Assembly (NCBI RefSeq): GCF_900602065.1
Contig: NZ_UWFN01000119.1
Span: forward strand, 1 to 64,000
DNA length: 64,000 nucleotides
Origin: Pseudomonas viridiflava
Lineage (GTDB): Bacteria > Pseudomonadota > Gammaproteobacteria > Pseudomonadales > Pseudomonadaceae
Reading direction: 5' to 3'
The translations under genes and the position numbers were made by a program. Below the pieces are notes generated by a model. That model was not told the DNA's origin. It ran no database searches and saw only the letters and a program-made list of their open reading frames with translations. Shown in pieces: positions 60,732 to 64,000 of this stretch. Position 1 is the first letter of the stretch; each line of letters begins with the position of its first letter.

Positions 60732-60822
60732 CCTGTGGGAGCGGTGCTTGCCCGCGATAAGGGCGACGCGACCTAAAGTGAACCGCGTCAAGCTTATCGC
60801 GGGCAAGCACCGCTCCCACAGG
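60732..60822. repeat. REPIN-type inverted repeat inside the efe operon
   Basis: CCTGTGGGAGCGGTGCTTGCCCGCGATAAG and its complement across about 35 bases, between efeO and efeB. Near-identical arms occur at 63081-63172 after the operon. Confidence 0.92.
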
Positions 60823-60861
60823 TATCCACCAAACAACTGATTTCGAGAAAGACGATTAGCC

Positions 60862-62178
60862 ATGAACGACTCAGACAACAGCAACGCCCCGCAATCCGTA
60901 CAACGCCGTCGCGTGCTGCTCGGCCTCGGCGCTGCCGGTGCGGCATTGGCGGGCAGCAGCCTGAGCGGCAACGTATTGGCCGCGGCTCCGGCCCAAGTCA
61001 CCGAAGCACCGAACAGCGAAAAGACTGCTGACCACAATGAATTCCATGGCATTCACCAGACCGGGATCGTCAATCCGCGCCCTGCGTCCGGCATGCTGGT
61101 GGCCTTCGATGTGCTGGCCGCTGACCGCGAAGATCTGGAGCGTCTGTTTCGCACACTGAACGAGCGCATCAGCTTCCTGATGACCGGCGGAACGGTACCG
61201 CAGGTCGATCCGAAGTTGCCGCCGGTAGATTCCGGCATCCTCGGCCCGGTGGTCAGCCCGGATAACCTGACCATCACCGTGTCAGTGGGCGACTCGCTGT
61301 TCGACGAGCGCTTTGGCCTGGAAAGCGTCAAGCCCAAGCGTCTGAGCCGCATGGTGGGTTTCCCCAACGATGCACTGGAAGCAGACAGCTGCCACGGCGA
61401 CTTGAGCATTCAGTTCTGCGCCAACAGTGCCGACAGCAATATCCACGCCCTGCGCGACATCGTGAAAAACCTGCCAGACCTGCTGCTGGTGCGCTGGAAA
61501 CAGGAAGGCACCGTGCCGCCGCAAGCGCCGAAAAAAACCGGCCAGCCACCGGAAAGCGCCCGTAACTTCCTCGGTTTCCGCGACGGTTCGGCCAACCCGG
61601 ACTCCAACAACCAGAAGACCATGAACGAACTAGTCTGGGTGCAGCCGGGCAGCGACGAACCGGCCTGGGCCGTGAATGGCAGCTACCAGGCGGTGCGGAT
61701 CATCCGCAATTTCGTCGAGCGCTGGGACCGCACCCCGCTGCAGGAACAGGAAGCCATTTTTGGCCGGGTCAAAACCACCGGCGCGCCTATGGACGGCAAG
61801 GTTGAAACCGACGTGCCGGACTACGTTGCCGACCCTCACGGCAAGAAAACCAAACTGGATTCGCACATCCGCCTGGCCAACCCGCGCACGGCTGAAAGCC
61901 AGCGCAACCTGATTCTGCGCCGGCCGTTCAACTACTCCAACGGCGTCAACAAGAACGGTCAGCTCGACATGGGCCTGCTGTTCATCTGTTACCAGTCCGA
62001 TCTCGAAAAAGGCTTCATCACCGTACAGACCCGCCTCAATGGCGAGCCTCTGGAGGAGTACCTCAAGCCGGTTGGCGGCGGCTACTTCTTCACCTTGCCC
62101 GGCGTGGTCAATGACCAGGACTTCATCGGTCGTTCACTGCTTCAGGCTTCGGCCAGGTCCGAGACCAAAACCGCGTAA
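60862..62178 (+). CDS. efeB: EfeB, Tat-exported DyP-type heme peroxidase
   Basis: 438 residues. The N-terminus has a twin-arginine signal (QRRRVLLGLGAAGAALAGSSL) and so a folded, heme-loaded protein is exported to the periplasm. DyP signature G238-F-R-D241-G and the predicted proximal heme His in LDSHIRLANPR (H335). It would oxidise ferrous iron or release iron from heme for EfeUO. It starts after the REPIN that separates it from efeO. Confidence 0.94.
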   Translation: MNDSDNSNAPQSVQRRRVLLGLGAAGAALAGSSLSGNVLAAAPAQVTEAPNSEKTADHNEFHGIHQTGIVNPRPASGMLVAFDVLAADREDLERLFRTLNERISFLMTGGTVPQVDPKLPPVDSGILGPVVSPDNLTITVSVGDSLFDERFGLESVKPKRLSRMVGFPNDALEADSCHGDLSIQFCANSADSNIHALRDIVKNLPDLLLVRWKQEGTVPPQAPKKTGQPPESARNFLGFRDGSANPDSNNQKTMNELVWVQPGSDEPAWAVNGSYQAVRIIRNFVERWDRTPLQEQEAIFGRVKTTGAPMDGKVETDVPDYVADPHGKKTKLDSHIRLANPRTAESQRNLILRRPFNYSNGVNKNGQLDMGLLFICYQSDLEKGFITVQTRLNGEPLEEYLKPVGGGYFFTLPGVVNDQDFIGRSLLQASARSETKTA

Positions 62179-62217
62179 TCGCTCCCCCTTAAAAGCCACC
62201 TCAACAGGAAGAGTCCC

Positions 62218-63036
62218 ATGAAGAAGTTGCCTTTTGCTTTGCTGCTCACCGCAGGTCTGCTGCAGACCCCGGTCTTCGCCGCCACCGCGCCGCTGGACCT
62301 GGTAGGGCCGGTTTCGGATTACAAGATCTACGTCACCGAACAGATCGGCGAACTGGTCAGCCACACTCAGAAGTTCACCGATGCAGTGAAGAAAGGCGAC
62401 TTGGCTACCGCCAAAAAGCTGTATGCGCCCACTCGCGTGTTCTATGAAGAAATCGAGCCAATGGCTGAACTGTTCAGCGACCTTGATGCGTCCATCGACT
62501 CACGTGTTGATGACCACGAAGCAGGCGTGAATGCCGAAGACTTCACCGGCTTCCACCGCCTGGAATACGCACTGTTTTCGCAGAACACCACTAAAGATCA
62601 GGGTCCGATCGCTGACAAGCTGATGGCCGACGTGAAAGACCTGGAAACCCGCGTCGCCGGTCTGACCTTCCCGCCTGAAAAAGTAGTGGGCGGTGCTGCT
62701 GCGTTGCTGGAAGAAGTCGCTGCGACCAAGATCTCCGGTGAAGAAGACCGCTACAGCCACACCGACCTGTATGACTTCCAGGGCAACATCGACGGCGCGA
62801 AGAAAATCGTCGACCTGTTCCGTCCGCAAATCGAGAAGTCCGACAAGGTGTTCGCTGCCAAGGTCGACAAGAACTTCGCGACCGTGGACAAGATCCTGGC
62901 CAAGTACAAAACCAAAGATGGCGGTTTTGAAACGTACGACAAAGTGAAAGAGAACGACCGCAAAGCACTGGTCGGCCCGGTTAACACCCTGGCTGAAGAC
63001 CTGTCGACCCTGCGCGGCAAGCTGGGCTTGAATTGA
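62218..63036 (+). CDS. Second M75 iron-uptake protein (EfeM/EfeO-like)
   Basis: 272 residues with a signal peptide (cleavage near VFA-ATAP, residue 21) and a stand-alone M75/imelysin domain; the HxxE motif is in [10 protein letters not shown]. Unlike the preceding EfeO it has no cupredoxin domain, matching EfeM. Both M75 domains in the operon share [16 protein letters not shown] wording, so they probably arose by duplication. AGGAAGAG precedes the ATG. Confidence 0.9.
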   Translation: MKKLPFALLLTAGLLQTPVFAATAPLDLVGPVSDYKIYVTEQIGELVSHTQKFTDAVKKGDLATAKKLYAPTRVFYEEIEPMAELFSDLDASIDSRVDDHEAGVNAEDFTGFHRLEYALFSQNTTKDQGPIADKLMADVKDLETRVAGLTFPPEKVVGGAAALLEEVAATKISGEEDRYSHTDLYDFQGNIDGAKKIVDLFRPQIEKSDKVFAAKVDKNFATVDKILAKYKTKDGGFETYDKVKENDRKALVGPVNTLAEDLSTLRGKLGLN

Positions 63037-63080
63037 GTTAACCCGACCTTTGGGATTGGGATGGATTGATCTAGCCCGAT

Positions 63081-63172
63081 CCTGTGGGAGCGGTGCTTGC
63101 CCGCGATAAGGTACATGCGGTCTGGCTGAGAGTCGCAGTGTTCCTATCGCGGGCAAGCACCGCTCCCACAGG
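63081..63172. repeat. REPIN-type inverted repeat
   Basis: Arms nearly identical to 60732-60822. Lies between the convergent EfeM-like and alginate-lyase genes. Confidence 0.92.
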
Positions 63173-63211
63173 GGTTATGCATCCCCTGTGGAATATCCAC
63201 CAAGCCTGCCC

Positions 63212-63880
63212 TTACGCCTTCTTGTCGTGATTGATGATCAGCTTGTAAAACGTTGCAGCCCCGCCTTCAGTGGCATATCCAGTGTTGTCCTGGGTATACA
63301 CACCCGCCTTGAAGTACAGCAGCTTGTCTTTCCAGCCTGCATCCAGCTTGGCACTCCACACATAATCAGCCGCATTGACTGACAGATTGCCTGCCGGAGT
63401 CAGATGGATGCTGTAGCTGAAGCGTTCGTTCAAAGGCACGCCTGAGGCAATGTTGATCACTTCGATTTCAGAGTCCGGACCACGACGAAACTTGGCAACG
63501 ATATTGCCGGTCTGCAGTTTTTCCTTGAACTGGTACTCCACCTTGAGCAACGGCTCGGTGCTCTGGAAAGCGTGAATCTGGCCGATGACGATTTTGCCGG
63601 TAGAAGGCACTTGATTGACCGTGAGTGCAGCACGCAGGAAGTTGTCCGCCTGGGAATATTTCCAGTTGTAAACCTTGCCGTCCGCTGTCGTCTCTCGCAG
63701 TTCCGTCCTTGGAAATTTAGCGTTCTCGGTTTTGGACCCCGTCACGGGTGCCCAGAAGAACAAAGTATTGCCCGAACGAAAATAACCATCCTGATAACCC
63801 TGAACCAGCTTGGGGGTATCGATAATGACGGATGGAGTGCCTACAGGAATGGAAAGGTTCCAGGTGGCGAGGTCGATCAT
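63212..63880 (-). CDS. Polysaccharide lyase family 7 (alginate lyase)
   Basis: 222 residues with the three PL7 signatures: R58-TELRE63, Q101-I-H103 and Y189-FKAGVY195. The His and last Tyr are the expected catalytic pair for beta-elimination of alginate. The protein begins at once with the lyase domain (IDLATWNLSIPVG) and has no signal peptide, like some short Pseudomonas PL7 proteins. How it reaches its polymer is therefore unclear. No alginate synthesis genes are in the window. Confidence 0.9.
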   Translation of the reverse strand: MIDLATWNLSIPVGTPSVIIDTPKLVQGYQDGYFRSGNTLFFWAPVTGSKTENAKFPRTELRETTADGKVYNWKYSQADNFLRAALTVNQVPSTGKIVIGQIHAFQSTEPLLKVEYQFKEKLQTGNIVAKFRRGPDSEIEVINIASGVPLNERFSYSIHLTPAGNLSVNAADYVWSAKLDAGWKDKLLYFKAGVYTQDNTGYATEGGAATFYKLIINHDKKA

Positions 63881-64000
63881 TGCATGCTCACAAGGTGCGA
63901 CAAGCGCACCGACAAAGGTCTCTAAACCGGGCGTTTTGGCTACCCGATGGCTTCGTCTGGCATATCGGCTGAATCGATTTTTTTCTGAACGGGATACGGC

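Overview
The window looks like chromosomal DNA of a Pseudomonas, most likely the fluorescens/syringae side of the genus. The evidence is the gene content (RhtA-type exporter, ZapE, RarD, Pcs, a full EfeUOB-type iron operon, AmpC, a PL7 lyase with no signal peptide), GC-rich coding DNA, and many intergenic REP/REPIN-type palindromes of the kinds common in that group. I saw no tRNA, rRNA, CRISPR array, insertion sequence, phage gene or replication origin. Species assignment is inference.

Layout. 0.4-4.8 kb: an amino-acid exporter, a small lipoprotein, an aminopeptidase P and a NifS/IscS-type cysteine desulfurase. 4.8-5.8 kb: a long AT-rich, gene-free leader with a candidate sigma70 promoter and two exact copies of the 12-base ops element, GGCGGTAGCGTG. 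5.8-24.3 kb: a sixteen-gene, one-direction exopolysaccharide cluster. It holds a dioxygenase-like protein, a DegT aminotransferase, a Wzx-type flippase, five glycosyltransferases, a Wzb phosphatase and Wzc kinase, a WbqC protein, RfaH, a secreted PslG-like glycoside hydrolase, an acyltransferase, a WcaJ-type initiating transferase and a Wza lipoprotein, and it ends in an intrinsic terminator. RfaH is encoded inside the operon whose leader carries its ops sites, which suggests a self-contained antitermination circuit. I found no Wzy polymerase.

24.5-36 kb: an orphan FMN reductase, a LysE exporter, phosphatidylcholine synthase, a cobalamin riboswitch driving a BtuFCD-like ABC importer, a GNAT protein, a DUF969/DUF979 membrane pair with a divergent LysR gene, a second LysR gene and a PACE-type efflux protein. 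36.3-46.2 kb: a LysR regulator divergent from a tightly coupled peptide/opine-type ABC importer operon with two M20 metallopeptidases, then an AhpD-like protein. A REPIN sits between the two permease genes and creates a small ORF translationally coupled to the second.

46.6-58.4 kb: PhzF-like, MFS, RarD, ZapE, SulP, a split AtuA-type pair with a CitMHS transporter and divergent LysR, and a class C beta-lactamase. 58.5-63.0 kb: a Fur-box-preceded iron operon, efeU-efeO-efeB plus a second M75 protein. 63.2-63.9 kb: a PL7 alginate lyase.

REP-type palindromes occupy most intergenic gaps in the right two-thirds of the window and often lie between convergent genes or at operon ends.
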